Assembly (NCBI GenBank): GCA_002399225.1
Contig: DHDF01000027.1
Coordinates: 7,425-27,928, forward strand
DNA length: 20,504 bases
Direction: 5' to 3'
Origin: a bacterium UBA4883
GTDB lineage: Bacteria > Bacillota > Clostridia > Oscillospirales > Acutalibacteraceae
Part shown: piece by piece, positions 8,132-15,731 of the stretch
Position numbering within the stretch: position 1 is the first letter of the stretch
Layout: every line of letters begins with the position of its first letter
The notes under the pieces: model-generated
What the model was told of the DNA's origin: nothing
Databases searched by the model: none
The model's input: the letters and a program-made list of their open reading frames with translations, nothing else
Translations under genes and position numbers: made by a program

Positions 8132-9154
8132 CTAAAATCCATAAAACGCCAGCAAAATGGCGATCACACCAAAAAACGCCGTAACGGCGCTGAAGACAAA
8201 GCAAATTTTCACTTCGCTCCAGCCACAAAGCTCAAAGTGGTGATGGATTGGGCTCATCTTAAACAGGCGTTTCCCATGGGTCGCCTTAAAATAGCAGACC
8301 TGCAACACAACGGACAAAATCTCACAGAGATAGACAATGCCAATCGGAAGAATCAGGATCGGGGCATTTACATCAAATCCCAGCGCACAGACCAGACCGC
8401 CCAAGAAGAGGGAACCTGTGTCTCCCATAAACACCTTCGCAGGATTGAAGTTCCAAATCAGGAATCCCAAGCAGCCGCCCGCTGCTGCCGCCGCCACGAT
8501 CCCGACGGGAATCAGCCGAAAGATTCCGGCAATCACCATAAAGGCCGCCGAAGCAAAAAAAGTAACAGAGGCATTGAGGCCATCAATTCCATCCGTGAAA
8601 TTGACGGCGTTGACCATGCCGACGATACCGAGGAATGCGAGGATCCAGTACCAGATTCCCAGATTGACACCCCCGGCAAATGGAACCAGCGTGACCGAAC
8701 CCGCACCGAACCGGTCCAGCGTGTAGAGATAGGCTCCGGCCACAAGAAACTGAAGAATCAGCTTTTGCCGTACGGTAAGACCCAGATTTCTTTTTTTCAC
8801 CACTTTGATGTAATCGTCAAAAAAGCCGATCAGGCCAAAGCCGCAAGCCATCAACAACCCGCTTACAATTTTGGTCCACAAGGCGAGATTGGACTGCCTA
8901 AGTCCGTTCTGATTTCCGTAATAGACGAAAAGACAAACTGCGGAAGCGACAAGGATCCCCGTGATAAAAAGGATCCCCCCCATGGTCGGCGTTCCGTTTT
9001 TCTTCCGGTGCCAAGACGGCCCTACATCGCGGATTGTCTGCCCGAAATTCAAACGGTGCAGAAACGGCACCACCCATTTTCCCAGCAGCGCGGTAATCCC
9101 AAACGACAGAGTTGCCGCCGCAAAGGTCCACAAATAATTCATGCTCTGATCCAT
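8132..9154 (-). CDS. mraY: phospho-N-acetylmuramoyl-pentapeptide transferase
   Basis: MraY joins UDP-MurNAc-pentapeptide to undecaprenyl phosphate to give lipid I; an integral membrane enzyme of 340 residues with about ten helices. The conserved cytoplasmic motifs are GTPTMGG (55-60), FFDDYIK with the Asp pair 113-114, NAVNFTDGIDGL, NFNPAKVFMGDTGSL and MSPIHHHFE. The ATG at 9154 lies two bases after the stop of the upstream gene, which suggests translational coupling. A second in-frame ATG at 9142 has a clearer distance from AAGGA and could be the true start, shortening the protein by four residues. Confidence 0.97.
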   Translation of the reverse strand: MDQSMNYLWTFAAATLSFGITALLGKWVVPFLHRLNFGQTIRDVGPSWHRKKNGTPTMGGILFITGILVASAVCLFVYYGNQNGLRQSNLALWTKIVSGLLMACGFGLIGFFDDYIKVVKKRNLGLTVRQKLILQFLVAGAYLYTLDRFGAGSVTLVPFAGGVNLGIWYWILAFLGIVGMVNAVNFTDGIDGLNASVTFFASAAFMVIAGIFRLIPVGIVAAAAAGGCLGFLIWNFNPAKVFMGDTGSLFLGGLVCALGFDVNAPILILPIGIVYLCEILSVVLQVCYFKATHGKRLFKMSPIHHHFELCGWSEVKICFVFSAVTAFFGVIAILLAFYGF

Positions 9155-9156
9155 CC

Positions 9157-9711
9157 TTATTCTGTAAACTGTCCCTCTGGTTTATACATCATTGGTCTTG
9201 TGCGGGAAAGCGGCGGGCTCAGCTGATTGAGAGCCTGCAGGATTTCGGCAAACGGGATTCCCGCACCTACGGCCGCGCAGGCTGCCGCCAAAGATTCCTC
9301 AACTCCAGCCGGGCTCCCATCGCACAGCCGAACGCGGCCGATGATTCCGAACCCGACCATTTCAAATGCAATCGTTCCATCCGGGGCCGCCCGGATGTTG
9401 CGGGCGGTAAAATTAGCGTCGTTTTTAGCCAGCGAATAAGTAATCAATTTTCCGGCTTCTGTAGCCAGGTTAGCCAGTTCCCACTCTGCGACACACACGG
9501 GCCAACCGCTGATCTTTTCTCTCGGATCCACGCAGAGGAGCAGCACCGAGCGCACCACCTCCGGCGGGAACGCTTTTCCATACTCAGCCACATAGTAATG
9601 TTCCCGGCCACAGAGCCGAAAAATTTGTTTCAGCACAGCCGCCGTGCGGCCCTCCTTTTCAGCCACTGCAACTCCTTTTGCGCACAGGCCCTGCCTCGAC
9701 GCATTTTCCAT
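9157..9711 (-). CDS. truncated Mur-ligase-like protein of unknown function
   Basis: 184 residues in the position where murE and murF usually stand. The second half resembles the end of the central domain of MurE/MurF: LITYSLAKNDANFTARNI matches the T-Y-G-x-x-x-x-A-D-x-x-A-x-N-I pattern, and the stretch up to GIPFAEILQALNQL matches the domain's last helices. The ATP-binding G-x-x-G-K-T loop is absent; EGRTAAVLKQIF at about 20-31 may be its remnant. The UDP-binding N-terminal and the C-terminal ligase domains are missing. It is unlikely to be an active ligase. Yet GGGAGGAG stands eight bases before the ATG, the frame is open to a TAA two bases from mraY, and the spacing to the PBP gene is 24 bases, so it looks translated, not decayed. 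A regulatory or structural role, or a relic kept for operon spacing, are both possible. Confidence 0.7.
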   Translation of the reverse strand: MENASRQGLCAKGVAVAEKEGRTAAVLKQIFRLCGREHYYVAEYGKAFPPEVVRSVLLLCVDPREKISGWPVCVAEWELANLATEAGKLITYSLAKNDANFTARNIRAAPDGTIAFEMVGFGIIGRVRLCDGSPAGVEESLAAACAAVGAGIPFAEILQALNQLSPPLSRTRPMMYKPEGQFTE

Positions 9712-9735
9712 GGAATTTTCTCCTCCCGTCCCTTA

Positions 9736-11949
9736 TTATTCCACTGCGCTGGGTTCAATAAACGAAACTGTTACCACCGTGCCAGGCGGCACCTTGGTGC
9801 CGGCTGAAATATCCTGCAGCTTGGAAAGCGCATTGGCAGTGTTGGACAGGGTGGCCCCCGTCACACTGAGATTGATTCCGACCGCCGACGCTTTTTCGTT
9901 CGCCTGTGCCAGCGAAAGGCCGACAAGATCCGGAACCGTTACCGTTTTCTTTCCGCTCTGCTGGTCGGTAAACAGCACCACACGGCCACCCTTGGGAATA
10001 CTCTTGCCAGACTCCGGCACCTGGGACACCACGGTGCTGCCACTTCCATAGATCTGAGAGTTCAAACCAGCCTTAAAGATTTTCTGCTTTGCCGCCTCAA
10101 TGCCCTGACCAGCCACACTTGGCGTCACCGTACCCAACTTTTTTTCTTCTTCCTGGGTATACTTCGGCTCCACGCCGAGGTAAGGAAGAATTTCCGTCAT
10201 CGTTTTCAGAAAAACCGGGCCGGATACCTGACTTCCGTAATAGCTGCTGCCGTGCGGCTCATCATAAAAGACCAGCATGGCGATTTTCGGATCATCCGCC
10301 GGGGCAAAGCCACAGTAGGATGCAATGTACTCTTTGCTTGTTTTAATCTCCTGCTTTTCAGAAGTGCCAGTTTTGCCTGCGATTCGGTAGCCCGGAATAT
10401 AACCGCTGCTCGCCGTCCCGTTTGTGGCATCCTGCTGCAAAATCATAGACATTCTGTGAGAAATATCTTTTGAGATCACCTGACGTTTTGGCGTCGTATC
10501 CGCGGTTTTCACAATATTTCCATTGCTGTCAAGGATCCGATCCACCACATGAGGCCGCACCAGATAACCGCCGTTGGCCACTGCTGCACAGCCGGTGATC
10601 ATCTGGATCGGGGTAATCGTAAAGCTCTGGCCGAAGGAAGAGATTGCCAGATTCATCGGGGTCAGCTGATTCGTTATAAAATATAGGCTGCGGGATTCTC
10701 CCGGCAGATCAACTCCGGTCTTGGTGGTGAAACCAAACGCATCAAAATACTTGTAAAACCGTTCCGGTCCCAAAAGCGCCCCAACCTGCATGAACACAAC
10801 ATTGCTGGATTTGCAGATTCCCTGCGCAAACGTCAAATGGCCAAACCCGCTGCGCTTCCAGTCATGGACTACTTGTTTCGGTCCGAACCGTATATACCCG
10901 GGGCAGTTGAACGGTGTATTTTCCGTTACGAGGCCTTCCTCCATCGCCGCCGATCCCGTAATCATCTTAAAAACGGAGCCCGGCTGATAGGTATCGCTCA
11001 CGCACTTATTGCGCCACTGGGCTTGCTGGGCCTGCTGAAGCGCCTTTGTTTTCGCCGCTCCTTCCGGCATTTTGTCAATGGCAGCCGCTTCCGTTTTGTC
11101 AGCGATGGCAAACGGACTGTTCGGGTCAAAATCGCCTTTGACCGACATGGCAATAATGGCACCCGTGTTAACATTCATGATAATCGCGCAGCCACGGTTC
11201 TGAACCTTATTATCAATCAAACCTTCTTCCAGATTTTTTTCCAGGATATGCTGGACAACCTCGTCGATTGTCAAGACCAGACTGTGCCCATCCTGTGCGG
11301 GCACTTCCTGTTCATAATCGTACTGCATATCCGTTCCGACCGCATTTTTTGCCGTGACCAGCTTCCCGGAAACCCCTGTCAATTCGCTGTCGTATTCCGC
11401 TTCCAGCCCATCCAAGCCCTGACTGTCCGTTCCGGTAAAGCCAAGTACCGTGGAAGCCAACGTGCCATAGGGGTAATACCGTTTATAATCTTCTATCAGC
11501 CGAATTCCATTCGTAATTCCGTTTTTATTCTTAAATGCAACGATTTTATCTTTAACATCTGATTCCACCTTGCGCTTGATCACATCATAATAAGTTTTCT
11601 TTTTGGTATGCTTGAGAATATCATTTTTATCCATATTCAAAATCTGGGAAAGCCCTGTCGCAATCAAGTCGCGGTTCTTGTCTGTGATGTAAGCCGGTTC
11701 CAGAACGACCTGCCAGACGGTGGCACTCTGCGCCAGCACCTTCCTGTTCCGGTCATAAATGGTTCCCCGCTGCGCAGTCAAAACCGTATCTTTAACCTGG
11801 TTGTCAACGGCGCGCATTTTCAGCGTTTCTCCATCGACAATCTGCAGTCGGATAAGGCTGCAGATCACAGCTCCGAATCCGACAATGATCATCAGCAGCA
11901 GAACCAATACCGTTCGATGCCACATTCTTACGGTTGTTCCCTTTGCCAT
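9736..11949 (-). CDS. class B penicillin-binding protein with PASTA domains (SpoVD/PbpB/FtsI type)
   Basis: A septal transpeptidase of 737 residues that crosslinks glycan strands made by FtsW. A short cytoplasmic start and one membrane helix (about 12-36) are followed by the PBP dimerisation domain with RGTIYDRN (61-68), then the transpeptidase domain with all three active-site motifs: SVFK with nucleophile Ser325, SSN at 381-383 and KTGT at 526-529. Two PASTA domains close the protein (about 606-664 and 668-733); two copies are typical of PbpB and PBP2x, whereas SpoVD has one. An upstream in-frame ATG at 11988 is less likely, because GGGAGGA lies seven bases before the ATG at 11949. The gene is separated from ftsL by 144 bases containing a terminator-like hairpin. 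Confidence 0.95.
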   Translation of the reverse strand: MAKGTTVRMWHRTVLVLLLMIIVGFGAVICSLIRLQIVDGETLKMRAVDNQVKDTVLTAQRGTIYDRNRKVLAQSATVWQVVLEPAYITDKNRDLIATGLSQILNMDKNDILKHTKKKTYYDVIKRKVESDVKDKIVAFKNKNGITNGIRLIEDYKRYYPYGTLASTVLGFTGTDSQGLDGLEAEYDSELTGVSGKLVTAKNAVGTDMQYDYEQEVPAQDGHSLVLTIDEVVQHILEKNLEEGLIDNKVQNRGCAIIMNVNTGAIIAMSVKGDFDPNSPFAIADKTEAAAIDKMPEGAAKTKALQQAQQAQWRNKCVSDTYQPGSVFKMITGSAAMEEGLVTENTPFNCPGYIRFGPKQVVHDWKRSGFGHLTFAQGICKSSNVVFMQVGALLGPERFYKYFDAFGFTTKTGVDLPGESRSLYFITNQLTPMNLAISSFGQSFTITPIQMITGCAAVANGGYLVRPHVVDRILDSNGNIVKTADTTPKRQVISKDISHRMSMILQQDATNGTASSGYIPGYRIAGKTGTSEKQEIKTSKEYIASYCGFAPADDPKIAMLVFYDEPHGSSYYGSQVSGPVFLKTMTEILPYLGVEPKYTQEEEKKLGTVTPSVAGQGIEAAKQKIFKAGLNSQIYGSGSTVVSQVPESGKSIPKGGRVVLFTDQQSGKKTVTVPDLVGLSLAQANEKASAVGINLSVTGATLSNTANALSKLQDISAGTKVPPGTVVTVSFIEPSAVE

Positions 11950-11985
11950 GCCTTGATCCTCCCATAACCTGAAAAAGCCCCAAAT

Positions 11986-12020
11986 CAAAAATGAGAGTCA
12001 AGAATTTTTTCTTAACTCTC
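11986..12020 (-). terminator. terminator-like hairpin inside the dcw operon (possible attenuator)
   Basis: On the minus strand GAGAGTTAAGAA, loop AAAA and TTCTTGACTCTC form a 12-bp stem with one G-U pair (12020-11993), followed directly by ATTTTTG. It lies 73 bases past the ftsL stop and about 45 bases before the PBP start. I see no good promoter between it and the PBP gene, so partial termination or attenuation is more likely than a full stop. Confidence 0.6.
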
Positions 12021-12093
12021 CCCTTAGCAAATGTTGGAAGGCCCCCACAGGCACTTGATGTGCTATGTAATACTTATTGGTGAATGCCCCGCT

Positions 12094-12594
12094 TTATGAC
12101 AGAAAGCGGCGAACGGAACTCACAAGGCGAGAAAGCCACCCATCCCCCTGTGCCGGCAGCAAAACCTGTGTTTTATCCCCACCGGAAAGGGTCACGGTTT
12201 CAATTTGCTTGGGATTTACTTTTTCCATTCCAAGCTGATTTTCCGCATAATTTTCCATCGTTTCCAAAGACATCTGAGCCTCTGATTTCATCTTCATCTG
12301 CGTATAAACGCTTTGAGCCTCGGTGAGTTGCTTGGTCACACCCCCCAGAGAATCAGAAAGCTCCGCAATCTGGACCTGACCATAAATATAAGCGCCGGCC
12401 ATGCCCGCAATAATCAAAAATGAAAGGATGGTGGGCAACAGCTTCCAAACGCTGTATTTTGGCCTCCGATTTTCTTCCAGCCGTTCCCGCGGAAGCTCAA
12501 TGACATTGTTTTTCTGCGCAGGCGCCGGTCGCCGCTCTGTGCGGCGCTTCGGCTCAAACATTCCGAAATCATACGCTGTATTACTGTTTGCCAT
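12094..12594 (-). CDS. ftsL: cell division protein FtsL-like
   Basis: A 166-residue bitopic protein. A basic cytoplasmic tail of about 50 residues precedes one membrane helix (about 50-72); a heptad-like outer segment (about 73-112) should form the coiled coil that pairs with DivIC/FtsB; then comes NYAENQLGMEKVNPKQIETV, the moderately conserved end of the FtsL/septum-initiator family. Sequence identity in this family is low, so the call rests mainly on topology and on its place between rsmH and the PBP gene. It starts two bases after the rsmH stop, with AAGGGGCGG inside the end of rsmH as binding site, so translation is probably coupled. FtsL recruits and activates the FtsW-PBP pair. Confidence 0.85.
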   Translation of the reverse strand: MANSNTAYDFGMFEPKRRTERRPAPAQKNNVIELPRERLEENRRPKYSVWKLLPTILSFLIIAGMAGAYIYGQVQIAELSDSLGGVTKQLTEAQSVYTQMKMKSEAQMSLETMENYAENQLGMEKVNPKQIETVTLSGGDKTQVLLPAQGDGWLSRLVSSVRRFLS

Positions 12595-12596
12595 GA

Positions 12597-13544
12597 TTAA
12601 TCCGCCCCTTCCGTTTCTTTCAATTTTTTACAAGCCCTGAGCCGGGCACTGTGGCATCTTGGGTTTTCTTCCATTTCTTTTTTCGTCGGCACTAAACCTT
12701 TTTTATAAATCAGTTCCGCTTTCGGCTTTCTCCCGCAGATGCATACCGGAAAATCCGGCGGGCAAATGCATCCTGTACACCAGTCGGCCATTCTTTTTTT
12801 AACAATGCGGTCTTCCAGCGAGTGAAAAGTGATCACCACAAGGCGGCCGCCGGGCCTTAAAACGGAAAACGCCGCGTCCAGCCCTTCCGACAGCCTGTCC
12901 AGTTCCCCGTTCACCTTAATCCGCAGCGCCTGAAAGGTTTTGCGGGCGGGGTGCCCCGGTTTGCGGCGCACCGCCGCCGGAACAGATTCTTTTACAATCT
13001 CAGCCAGCTGCAGCGTCGTTTCAATCGGCGCTTTTTCCCTTGCTCGAACAATTCTCACGGCAATCCTTCTGGCGTTGCTCTCTTCCCCATACCTGCGCAG
13101 GATCTCTTCGAGTTCCCGCGCAGAAAGCGTATTGACCAGGTCGCGGGCAGAAACCCCTTCGCGGCTCATACGCATATCCAGCGGCGCATCGGTATGATAG
13201 GAAAAGCCCCGCTCCGGGTTGTCAAGCTGAAAAGATGAAACGCCGATGTCAAGTAAGACTCCATCCACCGGGAGCAGGCCGAATTTCTCAGCAGCCTTGT
13301 CCATCTCTGAAAAATTGGTGCGGTAAACCGTCGCGCAGGGGTATTCTTTCAGCCGGTCGCCCGCCGCCCGAATGGCATCCGGGTCCTGGTCGATTGCCAA
13401 AAGTTTTCCGGTGGTCAGACGTTTTGCAATGGCAAGGGAATGGCCTCCGCCGCCCGCCGTACCATCAATATAAATACCGTCCGGCTGAATCTTCAGGCTT
13501 TCAATGGTCTCATCAAATAAAACAGGTTTATGGTAAAATTCCAT
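12597..13544 (-). CDS. rsmH: 16S rRNA (cytosine1402-N4)-methyltransferase
   Basis: RsmH (MraW) places the N4-methyl group on C1402 of 16S rRNA in the decoding centre, using S-adenosylmethionine; 315 residues. The N-terminal EFYHKPVLFDETI is typical, the SAM-binding loop is DGTAGGGGHS (27-36), followed by AIDQDPDAI and LLDIGVSSFQLD. The C-terminal part has the family's FHSLEDRIVK and the ending NPRCHSARLRACKK. It is second in the dcw operon, 12 bases downstream of mraZ, as in most bacteria. Confidence 0.97.
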   Translation of the reverse strand: MEFYHKPVLFDETIESLKIQPDGIYIDGTAGGGGHSLAIAKRLTTGKLLAIDQDPDAIRAAGDRLKEYPCATVYRTNFSEMDKAAEKFGLLPVDGVLLDIGVSSFQLDNPERGFSYHTDAPLDMRMSREGVSARDLVNTLSARELEEILRRYGEESNARRIAVRIVRAREKAPIETTLQLAEIVKESVPAAVRRKPGHPARKTFQALRIKVNGELDRLSEGLDAAFSVLRPGGRLVVITFHSLEDRIVKKRMADWCTGCICPPDFPVCICGRKPKAELIYKKGLVPTKKEMEENPRCHSARLRACKKLKETEGAD

Positions 13545-13556
13545 CCCCGCGCCTCT

Positions 13557-13976
13557 TTACAGTTCCAAAAGATCCATCGCCTCGGCGATGTTATCCTGCG
13601 TCAAAGTGGAATTGAAGCTGGTCCAACGGTCCGTATCCCAGATTTCAGCACGATTAGAAGCACCGATAAAAGTGACATCTTTTGTCAGCCCGGCATAGTC
13701 CCGCAGAGGCTGCGGCAAAAGGATGCGCCCCTGACGGTCCGGCTGCACCTCCACTGCGCCAGAAAAGAAAAAGCGCTGCAGGCCACGCGCCTTTGAAATC
13801 GGCATGGCGCCGATTCTTGCTTCCAGCTTGCTCCATTCCTTCGGTGAAAGGACAAACAGGCACCCATCCAGCCCTTTTGTAACGAAAAAGCCGTTTCCCA
13901 GATCCTCGCGGAATCTGGCAGGGACAATTACCCGTCCCTTGAGATCTATGGAATGTTGATACTCTCCAATCAGCAT
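13557..13976 (-). CDS. mraZ: transcriptional regulator MraZ
   Basis: A DNA-binding protein of 139 residues that represses the dcw operon from its first position. It holds two SpoVT/AbrB-like domains, each with the family mark D-x-K/Q-G-R: IDLKGRVIVPAR near 10-21 and PDRQGRILLP in the second half. A longer frame starting at 14018 is possible, but AGAGGA lies six bases before the ATG at 13976 and the resulting N-terminus MLIGEYQHSID is the family's standard one. Its probable operator, four repeats with 10-base period, lies just upstream at 14014-14048, which supports autoregulation. Confidence 0.96.
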   Translation of the reverse strand: MLIGEYQHSIDLKGRVIVPARFREDLGNGFFVTKGLDGCLFVLSPKEWSKLEARIGAMPISKARGLQRFFFSGAVEVQPDRQGRILLPQPLRDYAGLTKDVTFIGASNRAEIWDTDRWTSFNSTLTQDNIAEAMDLLEL

Positions 13977-14013
13977 AAACGGTCCTCTTTCTCGGACAAA
14001 ACGCAAAGATGGA

Positions 14014-14048
14014 ACCACATTCCGCTACTTGCCTCCACCTTTCACCAC
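14014..14048 (-). promoter_or_regulatory. MraZ operator (four direct repeats, 10-bp period)
   Basis: Reading the minus strand: GTGGT (14048-14044), GTGGA (14038-14034), GTAGC (14028-14024), GTGGT (14018-14014), each separated by exactly five bases. This matches the spacing known for MraZ boxes (TGGGN-type repeats with 5-base gaps in E. coli). The array begins about three bases after the expected transcription start. Confidence 0.8.
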
Positions 14049-14057
14049 TTTGCTTAG

Positions 14058-14086
14058 ATTATATCCTAACTGTTACAAAATTGCAA
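14058..14086 (-). promoter_or_regulatory. sigma-A promoter of the dcw operon
   Basis: On the minus strand TTGCAA (14086-14081), an ideal 17-base spacer, then TATAAT (14063-14058). Transcription should start near 14051, directly before the MraZ boxes. Confidence 0.85.
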
Positions 14087-14158
14087 CTGATTTTTTCGTT
14101 TTCCTTTGTACTTCAAGCGAATCCTTATCAAATATTTTGTATTATTACGATATGACAT

Positions 14159-14188
14159 AAAAAATACGCCACAAGATTTTGTGGCGTA
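14159..14188 (-). terminator. intrinsic terminator of the uvrC-coaD unit
   Basis: A perfect 10-bp stem TACGCCACAA/TTGTGGCGTA around a 4-base loop (14165-14188), followed on the minus strand by six T (14164-14159). A weaker T run after an A run stands on the other side. It separates the coaD unit from the dcw promoter. Confidence 0.85.
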
Positions 14189-14205
14189 AAATTTTTCCTT
14201 TTTTA

Positions 14206-14679
14206 TCAATCTATTCCATTTTTTCCAGATCTTTGAGATGCCCGGATATTTTGACGCGTCCTGCGAAGCTCGGCCAGTACCTGAGCGAGGCCGTCATCCG
14301 TACGCTTCATCAGGTCGTCGATATAGTCATTGCTGGCTTTTCGCATCTCTCGGATTTTTGCCTGCGACTGAGTTGTCATTTCAGTTGCCCGTTCCTGCGC
14401 CTGGCGGGTGATTTCATTTTGCGCAATCAGGGCCTTCGCCCGCTCCTGTGCAACATGAACAACCGTTTCCGCCTCCCGGCGGGCGTCATCAAGGATCTTG
14501 GTCCGATCCGCGACAATTGCCTTCGCCTGGTGAACCTCTTTCGGCATGCTTGCCCGAATCTCGTCCAGGATCTGTTTGACCTCCGCCCCGTCCAGAACCG
14601 CGCGGCCATGGCTTAAAGGCAAACTCCATGCTTTATCAACCATTTCATCCAGTTCATCCAGTAAGTCATCCACGCTCAT
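14206..14679 (-). CDS. coiled-coil protein, ATPase-subunit/DivIVA-like, function unknown
   Basis: 157 residues, almost wholly alpha-helical, rich in Ala, Arg, Glu and Gln, with long charged helices over about 45-150 and no membrane segment. A Ser-Leu-Pro-rich turn near residue 20 breaks the first helix. It resembles the small coiled-coil proteins that databases compare with V-type ATPase subunit H/E or F-type subunit b, a similarity that comes mainly from composition. The start at 14679 is preceded by GGGAGGA eight bases upstream and overlaps the coaD stop (ATGA), so the two are translationally coupled. Such proteins are often found beside coaD in Clostridia (recalled, not checked). No function can be assigned. 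Confidence 0.75.
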   Translation of the reverse strand: MSVDDLLDELDEMVDKAWSLPLSHGRAVLDGAEVKQILDEIRASMPKEVHQAKAIVADRTKILDDARREAETVVHVAQERAKALIAQNEITRQAQERATEMTTQSQAKIREMRKASNDYIDDLMKRTDDGLAQVLAELRRTRQNIRASQRSGKNGID

Positions 14680-15170
14680 TTTTGCTTTCCTCCCACACAT
14701 AAACGCTGCTCAATATCCTGCAAAATACATTCCGGAACAAAGTTTGAAATGTCTCCGCCAAAGCTTGCGATCTGCTTCACGCCGCTGGAACTGAGAAACA
14801 TGTTTTCCGTCGTTGTATTGAGATAAACCGTTTCCAAGTCGGGATTCAGCTTTTTGTTAAAAAGTGCCATCTGAAATTCATACTCAAAATCCGACATAGC
14901 GCGCAGCCCTTTCACAATCGCCGTGGCATCCCGAATCCTTGCATAGTCCGCAATCAAGCCGTCAAATCCGACAATTTCCACATCTTTCATGTCCCTCGTG
15001 CAGCGTTTCAACATGTTGATGCGCTCTTCTACTGTAAAAGCGGTATGCTTTTCCGGATTGACCAGAACAGCAACAATGGTATGGTCAAAAAGCTTTCTGG
15101 CCCGATTGATAATATCCATGTGCCCAAGCGTAACGGGGTCAAAGCTGCCCGGGCAAATCGCTGTTTTCAC
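14676..15170 (-). CDS. coaD: pantetheine-phosphate adenylyltransferase
   Basis: CoaD (PPAT) transfers AMP from ATP to 4'-phosphopantetheine, the penultimate step of coenzyme A synthesis; 164 residues, full length. The nucleotidyltransferase loop is PGSFDPVTLGHMDII (T/H-x-G-H motif), with KGLRAMSDFEYE in the middle and the second conserved motif as FLSSSGVKQIASFGG. The usual S-P-E-Y before FLSSS reads T-T-E-N here, a mild change. The start is GTG at 15170, four bases after the rsmD stop; AAGGA lies somewhat far upstream, so coupling with rsmD is likely. It overlaps the next gene by four bases. Confidence 0.96.
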   Translation of the reverse strand: MKTAICPGSFDPVTLGHMDIINRARKLFDHTIVAVLVNPEKHTAFTVEERINMLKRCTRDMKDVEIVGFDGLIADYARIRDATAIVKGLRAMSDFEYEFQMALFNKKLNPDLETVYLNTTTENMFLSSSGVKQIASFGGDISNFVPECILQDIEQRLCVGGKQK

Positions 15171-15173
15171 GAC

Positions 15174-15719
15174 TTATGTCACGTCCTTGTGTTTATATAG
15201 AGTCAATGCAATTTTTCCATAACGGTAGGCTTTTCCGCGTATGAAGTCTTCAACCGAATCCGGAAGGGATTCGTCAGTTGGATTCTCACAGACAATGACG
15301 CCTCCCGGATTCATATGGCAGGCCACCATCGGAAGCGCACGCTGAAGCAGCCCGGTTCGATAGGGAGGATCCAGAAAAGCCAAGTCAAATGTTTCACAGT
15401 CGCCCTCCAGATAAAATGCAAAATCCATATGATGGACCTGGGCACGATCCGAAAGCCCTGTGCTTTCCAGATTTTTCGCCACAACGGCGGCGGGTTCGCT
15501 CGCCGCATCGACAAAGACCGCCTCCCGCGCGCCGCGGCTGAGGGCTTCAATGCCCAACTGACCGGAGCCGGCAAACAGGTCCAGCACACGCCTGCCCTCA
15601 ATCTGAAACTGAACGATGCTGAACAGTGCCTCCTTCACCCGTTCCGGAGTCGGTCGGACGGCTCTGCCCGCACAGACAGACAGCCTTTTTCCTCGGGCAG
15701 AACCGGTAATGACTCTCAT
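15174..15719 (-). CDS. rsmD: 16S rRNA (guanine966-N2)-methyltransferase
   Basis: RsmD methylates G966 of 16S rRNA; 181 residues. It begins MRVITGSARGKRL and carries RPTPERVKEALFSI, typical of the family. The SAM-binding loop is LDLFAGSGQLGIEALSRGA, and the catalytic D-P-P-Y motif is in FLDPPY. It lies 12 bases downstream of uvrC and four bases upstream of coaD; the rsmD-coaD pair is widely conserved in Firmicutes. Confidence 0.95.
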   Translation of the reverse strand: MRVITGSARGKRLSVCAGRAVRPTPERVKEALFSIVQFQIEGRRVLDLFAGSGQLGIEALSRGAREAVFVDAASEPAAVVAKNLESTGLSDRAQVHHMDFAFYLEGDCETFDLAFLDPPYRTGLLQRALPMVACHMNPGGVIVCENPTDESLPDSVEDFIRGKAYRYGKIALTLYKHKDVT

Positions 15720-15731
15720 CTACTTTCCACC

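Noticed and set aside
8237..9226. A 329-codon plus-strand open frame opposite mraY
   Set aside because: It is the mirror of a fully conserved mraY; its product is low-complexity, polar and family-less, and it has no fitting ribosome binding site.
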